Positions 26,262-36,067 of a stretch of 64,000 nucleotides of DNA are shown one piece after another. This DNA is from Flavobacteriales bacterium. Lineage in GTDB: Bacteria; Bacteroidota; Bacteroidia; Flavobacteriales; Schleiferiaceae. The first letter of the stretch is position 1. Each line of letters opens with the position of its first letter. Under the pieces are notes generated by a model. The model did not search any database. It was not told where the DNA came from and worked only from the letters and a program-made list of their open reading frames with translations. A program made the position numbers and the translations under genes. The stretch is taken from contig CP051243.1 in assembly GCA_017795025.1 (NCBI GenBank), positions 3,124,897 to 3,188,896 of the forward strand. Reading direction: 5' to 3'.

Positions 26262-27656
26262 ATGCATTACGAAGCGCCAATACGCAAACCTCTAATTGAA
26301 GGCGATAAGTCTTACCACGACATTACGGTAGACGTAGTTCGTCCGGTAGAGTCTTCAGCGCCCAAATCCTGGTGGCTGGTATTTAGTTTAGCCCTCCTCG
26401 CTTTCCTTTGGGGAGTGGGATGTATCCTTTACACCATTGGTGTAGGTATCGGTACCTGGGGTCTAAACAAAACGGTAGGCTGGGCCTGGGATATCACCAA
26501 CTTCGTTTGGTGGGTAGGTATCGGTCACGCCGGTACCCTGATTTCCGCGGTCCTGTTGTTGTTCCGTCAAAAATGGAGAATGTCCATCAACCGTTCTGCG
26601 GAGGCCATGACCATCTTCTCTGTAATCCAAGCCGCTCTCTTCCCAGGTATTCACATGGGTCGTATTTGGCTAGCTTACTTTGTATTCCCCATTCCAAACC
26701 AGTTTGGATCCTTATGGGTGAACTTTAACTCTCCACTACTTTGGGACGTGTTTGCGATTTCAACTTACTTCTCGGTATCGGTGGTATTCTGGTATGTAGG
26801 TCTAATTCCAGACTTTGCCATGATTCGCGACCGTGCAGTGAAGCCGGTACAAAAGCACATCTATAAAATCCTAAGCTTTGGCTGGGGAGGTAAGGCCAAG
26901 CACTGGCAACGATTTGAGGAAGTATCCTTGGTATTAGCCGGTTTAGCTACGCCACTGGTACTATCGGTACACACCATTGTATCTATGGACTTTGCGACAT
27001 CGGTTATTCCTGGTTGGCACACCACAATCTTCCCACCTTACTTTGTGGCGGGTGCGATTTTCTCGGGATTTGCCATGGTACAAACCCTCTTGATTATCGT
27101 CCGTAAGATGTTCAAGATGGAGGAATACATTACGATTCAGCATATTGAAATGATGAACATCATCATCATGCTTACCGGTTCCATTGTAGGTATTGCTTAC
27201 ATCACGGAGCTCTTTATCGCCTGGTATTCGGGTGTAGAATATGAGCAATACGCCTTCTTAAACCGAGCTACTGGACCTTACTGGTGGGCGTACTGGAGTA
27301 TGATGACTTGTAACGTTTTCTCTCCACAGTTTATGTGGTTCAAGAAATTACGTACCAGCTTAATGTTCACCTTCTTCATTTCGATTATCGTAAACATCGG
27401 TATGTGGTTCGAGCGATTTGTAATTATCGTTACTTCCTTACACCGTGATTACTTACCCTCAAGCTGGAGTATGTTCTCTCCAACCTTTGTGGATATCGGT
27501 ATTTTCATTGGCACCATTGGTTTCTTCTTCGTTTTATTCTTGCTTTATGCACGTACCTTCCCGGTTATTGCGCAGGCAGAATTGAAAACTATTTTGAAAT
27601 CATCTGGCGACAACTACAAGAAACTTCAAGAGAAACAAGAGCATGGCGACCACTAA
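26262..27656 (+). CDS. actC: Alternative complex III subunit ActC, NrfD/PsrC-type quinol-binding membrane protein
   Basis: ActC is the large membrane subunit of ACIII in which menaquinol is bound and oxidised. The 464-residue protein has about ten membrane helices and the NrfD/PsrC family layout, with WWVGIGHAGTLISA (about 84-97) in an early helix and the conserved SVHTIVSMDFATS segment (about 230-242) as well as IPGWHTTIFPPYFVAGA. Both histidine-containing stretches are typical ActC features. The N-terminus (about 1-35) is a cytoplasmic tail. It overlaps actD by 14 bases, so it is probably translated together with it. Confidence 0.95.
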   Translation: MHYEAPIRKPLIEGDKSYHDITVDVVRPVESSAPKSWWLVFSLALLAFLWGVGCILYTIGVGIGTWGLNKTVGWAWDITNFVWWVGIGHAGTLISAVLLLFRQKWRMSINRSAEAMTIFSVIQAALFPGIHMGRIWLAYFVFPIPNQFGSLWVNFNSPLLWDVFAISTYFSVSVVFWYVGLIPDFAMIRDRAVKPVQKHIYKILSFGWGGKAKHWQRFEEVSLVLAGLATPLVLSVHTIVSMDFATSVIPGWHTTIFPPYFVAGAIFSGFAMVQTLLIIVRKMFKMEEYITIQHIEMMNIIIMLTGSIVGIAYITELFIAWYSGVEYEQYAFLNRATGPYWWAYWSMMTCNVFSPQFMWFKKLRTSLMFTFFISIIVNIGMWFERFVIIVTSLHRDYLPSSWSMFSPTFVDIGIFIGTIGFFFVLFLLYARTFPVIAQAELKTILKSSGDNYKKLQEKQEHGDH

Positions 27657-28188
27657 TCAGACCATAATCAATGCACTTTTCGACGACGACGATGTATTGT
27701 TGTCGAGTGTGAAACAGGTACGCGAAAAAGGCCTGGAGATTCAGGAGGTTTATACTCCTTTCCCTGTGCACGGCCTTGATAAAGCAATGGGTTTAAAAGA
27801 AACTCGTATTGCAATTGCTGCTTTCCTTTACGGAGCATTGGGTTTAACAACCGCAATTTCTATGACCTACGGGATGATGATTGTGGATTGGCCCATGAAT
27901 ATTGGTGGAAAGCCTAGCTTTAGCTGGGGAGAGAACATGCCGGCTTTTGTGCCTATCATGTTCGAATTAACAGTGTTCTTTGCGGCTCACCTCATGGTAT
28001 GGACCTTCTTCTTTAGAAACAAGATCTATCCAGGAGCTAAAGCCCAAAACCCTGACCCACGTACTACAGACGATAAGTTTTTAATGGAAGTGATTGCCGG
28101 TGGTGATCACAGCGATGAAGAAATTTTGGCTTTGTTAAAAGATTCCGGAGCCATCGAAGTAAGTGTAAATACCGCTGAGCATGCTTAA
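27643..28188 (+). CDS. actD: Alternative complex III subunit ActD (DUF3341)
   Basis: A 181-residue protein with two membrane helices (about 60-80 and 103-125), the DUF3341 family that forms ActD, a subunit of ACIII with a structural role. Family features are the N-terminal VYTPFPVHGLDKAMGL motif, the helix-turn W-P-M-N-I-G-G-K-P-x-x-S-W near the middle and F-E-L-T-V-F-F-A-A. It overlaps actC by 14 bases and actE by 8 bases. Confidence 0.93.
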   Translation: MATTNQTIINALFDDDDVLLSSVKQVREKGLEIQEVYTPFPVHGLDKAMGLKETRIAIAAFLYGALGLTTAISMTYGMMIVDWPMNIGGKPSFSWGENMPAFVPIMFELTVFFAAHLMVWTFFFRNKIYPGAKAQNPDPRTTDDKFLMEVIAGGDHSDEEILALLKDSGAIEVSVNTAEHA

Positions 28189-28801
28189 GAAAGGTACTAT
28201 CAATAAATTATTCGCTTTTGGATTCGCCGGCTTAATGCTGGTGTCTTGCAAGCAAGAAGAAAATCACCGGGGCTGGCAATACATGCCCGACATGTACGAT
28301 GGTCCGGCATTAGAGGCTTATTCGCCCACCGATCTTTTTAGCGACAGCACATCTGCCCGTACTCCGGTAAAAGGAACTATTCCTCGCGGTTTTATGAGCT
28401 ATCCAGATTTTGGAGCTGATGCTGCCGGTTACGATTCGGCTAAGGCTTATTTGCAAATGCCAAGTAGCATTGTAGCCAGTGAGGAAACTATGGCCGAGGC
28501 TAAAGAGCTTTATACCATTTTCTGTGGTCACTGCCATGGAGATAAAGGAATGGGCCAAGGTGTTTTGGTAAAGAATGAGAAGTTCTTAGGAGTGCCAAAC
28601 TACGCTGACCGCGACATTAACTTTGGAACCATCTTTCATGTAATCACCTATGGAAAGGGTGTGATGGGCTCCCATGCTTCTCAGGTAACCCCAGAGGAGC
28701 GTTGGAAAATAGCGCTGTATGTTATGCAATTGAGAGACGAGCTTACAGCTCCAGCAGAGGAAGAAGAGGCTCCAGCCGAAGAAACAACAGAAAGCTTATA
28801 A
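28181..28801 (+). CDS. actE: Alternative complex III subunit ActE, monohaem cytochrome c lipoprotein
   Basis: A 206-residue lipoprotein (hydrophobic signal then LVSC, lipidation Cys at about 23) carrying one c-type haem at CGHCH (about 118-122), with a methionine-containing late segment (GVMGSHASQ) that could supply the axial ligand. It is the ACIII subunit likely to pass electrons onward to the oxidase. The early mature region holds the ActE motif RGWQYMPDMYDGPALEAY. The C-terminal 20 residues are Glu/Ala-rich. It overlaps actD by 8 bases and is followed by actF after 33 bases. Confidence 0.93.
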   Translation: MLKKGTINKLFAFGFAGLMLVSCKQEENHRGWQYMPDMYDGPALEAYSPTDLFSDSTSARTPVKGTIPRGFMSYPDFGADAAGYDSAKAYLQMPSSIVASEETMAEAKELYTIFCGHCHGDKGMGQGVLVKNEKFLGVPNYADRDINFGTIFHVITYGKGVMGSHASQVTPEERWKIALYVMQLRDELTAPAEEEEAPAEETTESL

Positions 28802-28834
28802 ACGAAGCATTAACAATCTTTAACGACCGCAGAG

Positions 28835-30277
28835 ATGTTTGAATTTTCAAGCCGCTTAAAAACCATTTCCTACGTACTGATTCTTATCGGTGCTATTTCC
28901 GTTGGGTTCAGCTTTCTGGCCGGCGGAGGTCATGACGAAGAGCATGGAGAACATGCCACCGAAATGAACGATGCGCATGCCGAGGGCGAACATGGCGATG
29001 CCGATGCACACAGCGGGCATCACGATACTTATGCTGCAGCACACCACGGGCACAGCGATATGCCAGAAACAAGCGATTTCTCATATCATAAAACTGCTTC
29101 TCGTGCGACCCCTGAGAATAACCACTTTTACAGCTCACCCGAGCACCATGATGAAGAGCATATTCATCATCAAATGGAGAATAAACCTTGGTCCAACTTA
29201 TTGGTAAATAGCTTTTGGGCTCTAGCCTTGGGTCTTGGAGCGCTATTTTTTATGGCGGTTCAATATGCGGCTCAAGTGGGTTGGTCGGTTGTTTTACTAC
29301 GAATTTTGGAAGCCATGTCTGGCTTTATTTGGATTCCTGGTTTAATTATCCTCGTAATCATTTTAACCGGCTGGTTCCACATTGGTGGTAACCATGTTTA
29401 TCACTGGATGGCAGAGGGAATTATGAATCCCGAATCAGAAATTTACGATCCCATTATTGCTGGAAAAGAAGGCTATTTAAATGGACCTTTCTTCACCTTA
29501 CGCGCCCTAGTTTACCTAGTTGGTTGGGTTGGCGCCGCAATGATGTTCCGTAAAATGAGCTTACTCAATGATCAGGCGGGAGTAGATTACAATCGCAATT
29601 GGGTTAAGATGCGTAACCTTGGTGCTGGATTCTTGGTTTTCTTTGCCGTAACCTCTTCCACTAGTGCTTGGGACTGGGTTATGAGTATCGATACCCACTG
29701 GTTTAGTACCCTATTTGGATGGTATGTATTTGCCACCATGTTCGTATCGGCTTTAACCGCCTTAATGATGATTATCCTTTACTTGAAATCTAAAGGCTAT
29801 TTAGAAGAAGTGAATAAGAGCCATATCCAGGATGTAGCGAAGTTTATGTTCGCTTTCTCAATCTTCTGGACCTATCTGTGGTTCTCTCAGTTTATGTTGA
29901 TTTGGTATTCCAATATCCCTGAAGAGGTAACTTATTATATGGCCCGTTTTGGTGAATATAAGGGCTTGTTCTTTACCATGTTGGTGATGAACTTCTTGTT
30001 CCCAATTCTTGTTCTAATGAGTCGTGACTCTAAGCGTAATCATGGCTTTATTTTCGCGGCGGGAATTGTAATCCTTTTCGGACACTGGTTGGATATCTTC
30101 ATTATGATTATGCCAGGAACAGTTGGAAGTAACTGGAGTCTTGGATTAGTTCAAATTGGAACAATGTTAGGCTTTGTGGGCTTATTTATGTTAGCGGTTT
30201 TCCGCAATTTAAGCAAGGCACCACTCATGCCGAAGAATCACCCAATGTATGTGGAGAGTACCCACTTCCATCAATAA
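28835..30277 (+). CDS. actF: Alternative complex III subunit ActF with histidine-rich insert
   Basis: ActF is the second large membrane subunit of ACIII, related to ActC in fold. The 480-residue protein has a first membrane segment at about 8-28, then a striking histidine- and acid-rich stretch (about 30-112; some 18 His), then around nine more membrane helices from about 120. Family segments include NSFWALALGLGALFFMAVQY, SSTSAWDWVMSIDTHWFS and the FMLIWYSNIPEE stretch. The histidine-rich stretch should lie outside the membrane. It is followed by coxB after 24 bases. Confidence 0.93.
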   Translation: MFEFSSRLKTISYVLILIGAISVGFSFLAGGGHDEEHGEHATEMNDAHAEGEHGDADAHSGHHDTYAAAHHGHSDMPETSDFSYHKTASRATPENNHFYSSPEHHDEEHIHHQMENKPWSNLLVNSFWALALGLGALFFMAVQYAAQVGWSVVLLRILEAMSGFIWIPGLIILVIILTGWFHIGGNHVYHWMAEGIMNPESEIYDPIIAGKEGYLNGPFFTLRALVYLVGWVGAAMMFRKMSLLNDQAGVDYNRNWVKMRNLGAGFLVFFAVTSSTSAWDWVMSIDTHWFSTLFGWYVFATMFVSALTALMMIILYLKSKGYLEEVNKSHIQDVAKFMFAFSIFWTYLWFSQFMLIWYSNIPEEVTYYMARFGEYKGLFFTMLVMNFLFPILVLMSRDSKRNHGFIFAAGIVILFGHWLDIFIMIMPGTVGSNWSLGLVQIGTMLGFVGLFMLAVFRNLSKAPLMPKNHPMYVESTHFHQ

Positions 30278-30301
30278 TTACAAAAGAAACACTAGTAATA
30301 C

Positions 30302-31330
30302 ATGGAGACCTTATTAGTAATTGTAGTAGTAGTTCTTGCCATCGCCGCACTAACCCAGGCGGTACGGATTTTTGAGATCTCTTCTCAGATTAAAGGAACC
30401 GACACCGACGTAAAAGTTGATGACCGCGATAATAATACGCAGGGCTGGTTGATGTTCTTGTTCCTTATTTTCTTCTTTGGCGCTTTTGCCTGGATGATTA
30501 TTGAATACATGGAGGTTACCCTACCTATCTCTGCTTCTGAGCATGGGGTAGCAATTGATAGCCTTTGGGATATCTCAATGGCCGTTATTATCCTAGCATT
30601 CTTAGTTACGCAGCCACTTTTATTTGGGTTTGCCTTTATGTTCCGTGGCCGTAAAAGCCGCAAGGCTACTTACATGGAGCATAACAATAAATTAGAGCTT
30701 TTTTGGACTGGAATCCCTGCGGTGATCTTAGCTGGTTTAATTCTTTACGGATTAACTACTTGGAGCAATGTGATGAATCCAGAACAAGATGAGGAGCCTA
30801 TGATTGTGGAGCTTTATGCCAAACAATTTGGATGGCAAGCTCGTTATGCGGGAAGTGATAATCAATTAGGATATGCTAATGTGCGCTTAATTGAAGGAGC
30901 AAACATTTTAGGTGTGGATCAAGGAGACGCAGCTTCGGCGAATGACGTGATTACCTCCGAACTGCACTTGCCAGCGGGTAAGCCAGTAAAGTTTGTTTTC
31001 CGTTCGCAAGATGTTATTCACTCTGCATATATGCCTCATTTCCGTATGCAGATGAACTGTGTTCCTGGTACGCAAACGCAATTTCAAATTACCCCTACAG
31101 TTACCACCGCCGAAATGCGTAGTAACCCAGAGGTAATCGAAAAAGTTAAACGTGTTAACGCGCTTCGCGCCGAAAGAGGAGAAGATCCTTGGGAGTTTGA
31201 CTACGTTTTACTTTGTAACAAAATTTGTGGCTCAGCCCACTACAACATGCAAATGAAGATTGTAGTTGAGTCAGAAGAAGATTTCGAAAATTGGATGAAG
31301 GATCAGCAGACTTTTGCTGAAATGATGTAG
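30302..31330 (+). CDS. coxB: Cytochrome c oxidase subunit II (CuA-type, no haem c)
   Basis: Subunit II receives electrons at the binuclear CuA centre. This 342-residue protein has one membrane segment at the very N-terminus, two more (about 45-67 and 92-115) and a cupredoxin domain. CuA ligands are visible: His near the V-I-H-S motif, then CNKICGSAHYNM (about 305-316; two Cys, His and Met). There is no CXXCH, so unlike caa3-type subunit II it carries no haem c and must take electrons from the ACIII cytochromes. An extra 60-residue loop lies near 270-300. Precedes coxA by 43 bases. Confidence 0.95.
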   Translation: METLLVIVVVVLAIAALTQAVRIFEISSQIKGTDTDVKVDDRDNNTQGWLMFLFLIFFFGAFAWMIIEYMEVTLPISASEHGVAIDSLWDISMAVIILAFLVTQPLLFGFAFMFRGRKSRKATYMEHNNKLELFWTGIPAVILAGLILYGLTTWSNVMNPEQDEEPMIVELYAKQFGWQARYAGSDNQLGYANVRLIEGANILGVDQGDAASANDVITSELHLPAGKPVKFVFRSQDVIHSAYMPHFRMQMNCVPGTQTQFQITPTVTTAEMRSNPEVIEKVKRVNALRAERGEDPWEFDYVLLCNKICGSAHYNMQMKIVVESEEDFENWMKDQQTFAEMM

Positions 31331-31373
31331 GTTAATTTAGGAAAGAATAAAGGAAAGAAATCGAAAGAAGCAC

Positions 31374-33134
31374 ATGGAAGCACACGCACACCACAAAGAA
31401 ACTTTCATTACTAAATACGTATTTAGCCAAGATCACAAAATGATCGCCAAGCAATTCCTGATTACAGGTATGATTATGGGGATTATTGGTGTTGGTATGT
31501 CATTATTATTCCGCTTGCAATTGGCATGGCCGGATAAAGAATGGCCCATTCTTGAAGCCCTTTTAGGCAAGTGGGGAACCGATGGTATAATGGATCCTAA
31601 TATCTACTTGGCCTTAGTAACGATTCATGGTACTATCATGGTATTCTTCGTACTTACAGCGGGCTTGAGTGGTACTTTCTCGAACTTGCTAATTCCATTG
31701 CAAATTGGAGCCCGTGATATGGCTTCTGGCTTTATCAATATGCTTTCCTACTGGTTCTTCTTTGCTTCCAGTGTGGTAATGCTTATTTCCCTATTTGTAG
31801 AAAACGGTCCGGCTTCTGCGGGTTGGACGGTTTACCCACCCTTAAGTGCATTGCCACAGGCAGTGCCTGGTTCTGGTGCAGGTATGACCCTATGGCTAGT
31901 TTCCATGTCTCTGTTTATTGTATCCTCATTACTAGGTGCACTAAACTACATTGTTACCGTATTAAACCTTCGTACCAAGGGTATGAGCATGACGCGTTTA
32001 CCGCTTACCATTTGGGCCTTCTTCGTTACGGCCATTCTTGGTGTGCTTTCCTTCCCTGTACTATTTTCAGCAGCTTTATTATTAATCTTCGATAGAAGCT
32101 TTGGAACAAGTTTCTACCTAAGTGATATTTTAGTGGCTGGTGAGCAACTAACAAATCAAGGTGGTAGCCCGATTTTATACCAGCATTTATTCTGGTTCCT
32201 TGGTCACCCAGAGGTATATATTATTCTTCTACCAGCACTGGGAATTAGTTCCGAGGTAATCTCAACCAATTCACGGAAACCAATTTTTGGGTATCGGGCC
32301 ATGGTAGGTTCCATCTTAGCGATTGCCTTCTTGAGCTTTATCGTATGGGGTCACCATATGTTTGTTACCGGTATGAATCCCTTCTTAGGATCGGTATTTA
32401 CATTTACCACCCTTTTAATTGCTATTCCATCTGCCGTTAAGGCCTTTAACTACATTACCACCCTTTGGAAAGGTAATCTGCAGTTCACCCCTGGAATGAT
32501 GTTCTCCATCGGTTTGGTATCTACCTTTATCACAGGTGGTCTTACCGGTTTAATTTTAGGAGATTCTGCCTTGGATATTAATGTGCATGATACCTATTTC
32601 GTGGTGGCTCACTTCCACATTGTAATGGGGCTTTCGGCGATCTTCGGATTGTTTGCTGGAGTTTACCATTGGTTCCCAAAGATGTTTGGACGAAGGATGA
32701 ATAAGAATTTAGGATACGTCCATTTCTGGATAACCTTTATCAGTGCCTACGGCGTTTTCTTCCCTATGCACTTCTTAGGAATGGCTGGTTTACCGCGTCG
32801 TTATTATACCAATACTGCCTTCCCAATGTTTGATGATTTAGCCAATATCAATGTATTGGTATCCTATTTCGCGATCATTGGCGGTATTGCCCAAGTAATC
32901 TTTATTTTCAATTTCTTCTACAGTGCCTTACGCGGAAAGAAAGCGGAGCAAAACCCATGGCGCTCGAATACTTTGGAGTGGACTACTCCGGTAGAGCATA
33001 TCCATGGCAACTGGCCAGGAGAAATTCCAGAAGTACATCGTTGGCCTTACGATTACAGTAAGCCCGGCATGGACGAAGACTTTGTGCCTCAAACAGTTCC
33101 TCTAGGCCCTAATGAGGAAGGCGGAGGCCACTAA
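31374..33134 (+). CDS. coxA: Cytochrome c oxidase subunit I (haem-copper, aa3-type)
   Basis: Subunit I reduces oxygen to water at the haem a3-CuB centre and pumps protons. The 586-residue protein has twelve membrane helices and the A-family marks: HPEVYIILLPALG (about 278-290, the His-Tyr crosslink), WGHHMFVTGM (CuB histidines, about 324-333), and HDTYFVVAHFHIVMG (about 402-416, haem ligands). The C-terminal tail (about 530-586) is polar, ending in GGGH. As the last gene of the operon it is followed by a strong terminator. The operon order actABCDEF-coxBA supports a joint ACIII-oxidase supercomplex. Confidence 0.97.
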   Translation: MEAHAHHKETFITKYVFSQDHKMIAKQFLITGMIMGIIGVGMSLLFRLQLAWPDKEWPILEALLGKWGTDGIMDPNIYLALVTIHGTIMVFFVLTAGLSGTFSNLLIPLQIGARDMASGFINMLSYWFFFASSVVMLISLFVENGPASAGWTVYPPLSALPQAVPGSGAGMTLWLVSMSLFIVSSLLGALNYIVTVLNLRTKGMSMTRLPLTIWAFFVTAILGVLSFPVLFSAALLLIFDRSFGTSFYLSDILVAGEQLTNQGGSPILYQHLFWFLGHPEVYIILLPALGISSEVISTNSRKPIFGYRAMVGSILAIAFLSFIVWGHHMFVTGMNPFLGSVFTFTTLLIAIPSAVKAFNYITTLWKGNLQFTPGMMFSIGLVSTFITGGLTGLILGDSALDINVHDTYFVVAHFHIVMGLSAIFGLFAGVYHWFPKMFGRRMNKNLGYVHFWITFISAYGVFFPMHFLGMAGLPRRYYTNTAFPMFDDLANINVLVSYFAIIGGIAQVIFIFNFFYSALRGKKAEQNPWRSNTLEWTTPVEHIHGNWPGEIPEVHRWPYDYSKPGMDEDFVPQTVPLGPNEEGGGH

Positions 33135-33155
33135 TTATGGGTAATAGAATATGGG

Positions 33156-33187
33156 AAGTCCCGACCTTAGTGTCGGGACTTTTTATT
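33156..33187 (+). terminator. Intrinsic terminator of the act-cox operon
   Basis: AAGTCCCGAC (33156-33165) pairs fully with GTCGGGACTT (33172-33181), loop CTTAGT, followed by TTTTAT. It comes 22 bases after the coxA stop. Confidence 0.92.
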
Positions 33188-33192
33188 TTGAA

Positions 33193-33200
33193 TACCTTTG
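33193..33200 (+). promoter_or_regulatory. Putative -7 promoter element of ruvB-queG
   Basis: TACCTTTG matches the -7 consensus exactly and sits 14 bases before the ruvB ATG at 33215, implying a very short leader of roughly 8 bases. No -33 TTG is seen at 19-20 bases. Confidence 0.45.
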
Positions 33201-33214
33201 TTTAAAAGCCGGTA

Positions 33215-34240
33215 ATGACGCGTTTTCTGGACGGAGAGGAAGAATTAGAACCCGATAATCAGGACTTTGAGCAAAAGCTCAGGCCCTTAAGTTTTGATGA
33301 TTTTGCAGGCCAAGATAAGGTGCTGGAGAACCTTCGGGTGTTTGTGGCAGCGGCTAATCAAAGAGGGGAGGCTTTGGATCATGTTTTACTGCACGGCCCT
33401 CCAGGCTTAGGGAAAACAACCCTCGCCCATATTATCGCTAATGAACTAGACGCTGGATTAAAGCTCACTTCTGGTCCGGTGATCGATAAGCCGGGTGAAT
33501 TAGCAGGCTTGCTAACCAACCTTGAAGAAGGAGATGTGCTCTTTATTGATGAAATTCATCGTTTAAGTCCAGTGGTAGAGGAATACCTCTATTCGGCAAT
33601 GGAGGACTATCGAATTGATATTATGATTGATTCTGGTCCGGCGGCTCGCAGTGTACAAATCAACCTCAATCAGTTCACGCTTATTGGCGCTACCACGCGC
33701 AGCGGCCTTTTAACGGCTCCTTTACGTGCACGCTTTGGCATTAACAGTCGCTTGCAATACTATTCGGTGGAGTTACTTTCTAATATCGTGGAGCGATCGG
33801 CTCATATCCTCAAAGTTCCAATCAATGCTAACGCCGCAGTAGAAATTGCACGTAGAAGTAGGGGAACCCCCCGAATTGCTAATGCCTTATTACGTAGGAT
33901 GCGCGATTTTGCTCAGGTAAAGGGTGACGGCACTATTAGTTTGGAAATCGCCAAATTTGGCTTAGAAGCTTTGCACGTTGATACCTATGGCTTAGATGAG
34001 ATGGACCATAAAATACTCTTGTGCATCATCGATAAGTTTAAAGGTGGCCCTGTGGGACTAAACACCGTAGCTACGGCCGTGGGCGAGCAAGCAGGTACCT
34101 TAGAGGAAGTTTACGAGCCCTACCTTATTCAACAAGGTTTTATGGTTCGTACCCAAAGAGGACGCATGGTCACCGAAAAGGCCTACCAGCATTTAAATAA
34201 GAAAGACCCTAATCTTCAAAACGGTTTATTTGACCTCTAA
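33215..34240 (+). CDS. ruvB: Holliday junction branch migration helicase RuvB
   Basis: RuvB is the AAA+ motor that, with RuvA, drives branch migration of Holliday junctions. The 341-residue protein has Walker [10 protein letters not shown] (61-69), Walker B LFIDEIH (109-115), the RuvB GATTRSG segment (about 157-163), a DEMDHK helix (sensor 2 region) and the winged-helix C-terminal domain ([13 protein letters not shown]). Length is normal. Its partner ruvA is 7 kb downstream at 41521, not adjacent. It overlaps queG by 11 bases. Confidence 0.98.
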   Translation: MTRFLDGEEELEPDNQDFEQKLRPLSFDDFAGQDKVLENLRVFVAAANQRGEALDHVLLHGPPGLGKTTLAHIIANELDAGLKLTSGPVIDKPGELAGLLTNLEEGDVLFIDEIHRLSPVVEEYLYSAMEDYRIDIMIDSGPAARSVQINLNQFTLIGATTRSGLLTAPLRARFGINSRLQYYSVELLSNIVERSAHILKVPINANAAVEIARRSRGTPRIANALLRRMRDFAQVKGDGTISLEIAKFGLEALHVDTYGLDEMDHKILLCIIDKFKGGPVGLNTVATAVGEQAGTLEEVYEPYLIQQGFMVRTQRGRMVTEKAYQHLNKKDPNLQNGLFDL

Positions 34241-35174
34241 GGAGCTTTATTCGCAAAAGATAAGGGAAGAAGCCTTACGCTTAGGATTTATGGCCTGTGG
34301 CTTCGCGAAGGCCCGCTATTTGGAAGAAGAGGCCCCACGTTTAGAACAATGGTTAAATCAAAACTATAACGGAGAGATGGCCTATCTGGCCAATCATTTT
34401 GATAAGCGCTTAGATCCTACGAAGCTGGTTCCCGGGGCCAAGTCAGTAGTTTCGCTCTTGTTTAATTATTATCCTGAGTCACAACAGCAAGACCCTGAAG
34501 CACCGAAATTGGCCAAGTATGCATATGGGGAGGATTATCATTTTGTGGTGAAGCGTAAACTCAAAGACCTTCTTTCTTTTATTGAGGAAGAGATTGGAGC
34601 AGTCGAAGGTCGTGTATTCGTAGATTCGGCCCCGGTAATGGAACGTGCGTGGGCGCGAGAAGCTGGTTTAGGCTGGATTGGTAAAAATGGCTTGATCCTC
34701 AATAAAAAGGAAGGTTCATTCTTCTTTTTGGCAGAGCTCATTTTGGATTTGGAGCTTAGCTATGATCAACCCATTAAAACCGATCATTGTGGTACTTGCA
34801 CCCGATGCATTGATGCTTGTCCGACGGACGCTATAATTGCACCAGAGGTATTGGATGCTTCCAAATGTATCTCCTATTTAACCATCGAACTTAAGGATGC
34901 TATTCCCAGTAGCTTTAAAGGTAAAATGGAGAATTGGGCTTTTGGTTGTGATATCTGTCAGGATGTATGCCCCTGGAACCGTTTTTCCAAACCACATGGA
35001 GAGCCTGCCTTTGAACCCCAGCCTGACTTACTAGGGATGAGTAGTGGAGATTGGCATGAAATGACGGAAGAGGTATTCCGAAAGCTTTTTAAAAAAAGTG
35101 CAGTGAAGCGGACTAAGTACAGTGGCTTGATGCGGAATTTGGCCTTTATTAAACCGGATTCTTCGGAAAAATAA
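34230..35174 (+). CDS. queG: Epoxyqueuosine reductase QueG
   Basis: QueG is the cobalamin- and iron-sulfur-dependent enzyme that makes queuosine from epoxyqueuosine at the wobble position of tRNA. The 314-residue protein has the QueG N-terminal domain (GYDYH/K-like [14 protein letters not shown], and the [18 protein letters not shown] stretch), a ferredoxin-like part with [11 protein letters not shown] (about 187-197) and [10 protein letters not shown] (about 240-249) for two [4Fe-4S] clusters. The start is a TTG at 34230 overlapping ruvB by 11 bases; the next Met would delete the N-terminus. A terminator follows directly. Confidence 0.95.
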   Translation: MTSKELYSQKIREEALRLGFMACGFAKARYLEEEAPRLEQWLNQNYNGEMAYLANHFDKRLDPTKLVPGAKSVVSLLFNYYPESQQQDPEAPKLAKYAYGEDYHFVVKRKLKDLLSFIEEEIGAVEGRVFVDSAPVMERAWAREAGLGWIGKNGLILNKKEGSFFFLAELILDLELSYDQPIKTDHCGTCTRCIDACPTDAIIAPEVLDASKCISYLTIELKDAIPSSFKGKMENWAFGCDICQDVCPWNRFSKPHGEPAFEPQPDLLGMSSGDWHEMTEEVFRKLFKKSAVKRTKYSGLMRNLAFIKPDSSEK

Positions 35175-35210
35175 AAGCCTTTCCAGTGAAGGAAAGGCTT
35201 TGTGTTTTTT
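35174..35210. terminator. Intrinsic terminator after queG, probably shared with the Omp28 gene
   Basis: AAAGCCTTTCC (35174-35184) pairs with GGAAAGGCTTT (35191-35201) around AGTGAA, followed by GTGTTTTTT. On the minus strand the stem is followed by TATTTTTCC, so it may also end the Omp28 operon whose stop is at 35226. Confidence 0.85.
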
Positions 35211-35225
35211 GGGTTTCAGTTGTAT

Positions 35226-36062
35226 TTAGATTTCAATACTCTGAGCCTGTAATATTTCGTAGTTATCACGGTCGTAGACAAAGGCGATAACTTCACAGTT
35301 TTCTTTTACCGCATCTGCCGGAAGGCTTATACTTTCATTAAAGCTAGCGGTACCGCTACTTAAATCGATAGGTGTGCCATAGGTTCCCGAAAATGAACCT
35401 CTGAAAACATGATCGTGCTCATAATTTGGGTTCACGGATTTATCACCCATGGTTTGAGCAGAAATGATATCATTTTCAGCCAAATAAACACAGAGGTAGG
35501 TGTTGGAAGTAAGGCCGCTTAAAGTTTTCACTGTGCCCGAAACGGTAAGCTCCATATTGGCTGAATTATAAGACTCTTCATTAATCTCGATACTGGCCAC
35601 CGGACTACGGGTAAGTTCGCTAGATACAATTCCCGCCCAATTACCATCCGGTTTAATGATCCGGCCTTCATCATAATCCAAGCGGTTAACAAAACCCACG
35701 GGGACACCAAATAGTTGAAAGAAGTTAAATAACTCCGTGCCTTCTTGGGTGTTAAAGGCCTTAGGATGATTGGCATCGGTGGTTGCTAAATTACCCGCGT
35801 GGATAGCCAGAAGAATTAAGTTTTCCTTTCCATAGATGGACTGCAGGTTTTTAGCTTTTGCTGTTGCCGCAGGGCAGTTATTACATTTAACACCCGTGAA
35901 TTCCTCTAGCAGTACTTTATGAGCAATAGTTCCCTGTCCACTGGTATCAATTGGATTGGTCCCTCCATTGTTTAGAAGGTATTCATCCTCAGGAATCGTA
36001 TCACAAGAAGGGCTGCTTATCAATAGGCCTACTGCGCCAAGGAGTAAAATTATTTTCTTCAT
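35226..36062 (-). CDS. Omp28-related lipoprotein with thioredoxin-like CxxC
   Basis: A 278-residue lipoprotein (signal then SSPSC, Cys20 lipidated) of the Omp28 family. The first half (about 45-165) is thioredoxin-like: KVLLEEFTGVKCNNCPAA with the redox motif Cys60-N-N-Cys63, and GVPVGFVNR as the cis-proline loop. The second half (about 165-278) is a beta-sandwich with repeated SGTVKTLSG and DRDNYEILQAQ. Omp28 members are Bacteroidota surface or periplasmic proteins of unclear role. It lies 5 bases after the DUF6029 gene, in one minus-strand unit with TlpA. Confidence 0.88.
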   Translation of the reverse strand: MKKIILLLGAVGLLISSPSCDTIPEDEYLLNNGGTNPIDTSGQGTIAHKVLLEEFTGVKCNNCPAATAKAKNLQSIYGKENLILLAIHAGNLATTDANHPKAFNTQEGTELFNFFQLFGVPVGFVNRLDYDEGRIIKPDGNWAGIVSSELTRSPVASIEINEESYNSANMELTVSGTVKTLSGLTSNTYLCVYLAENDIISAQTMGDKSVNPNYEHDHVFRGSFSGTYGTPIDLSSGTASFNESISLPADAVKENCEVIAFVYDRDNYEILQAQSIEI

Positions 36063-36067
36063 TTTTC

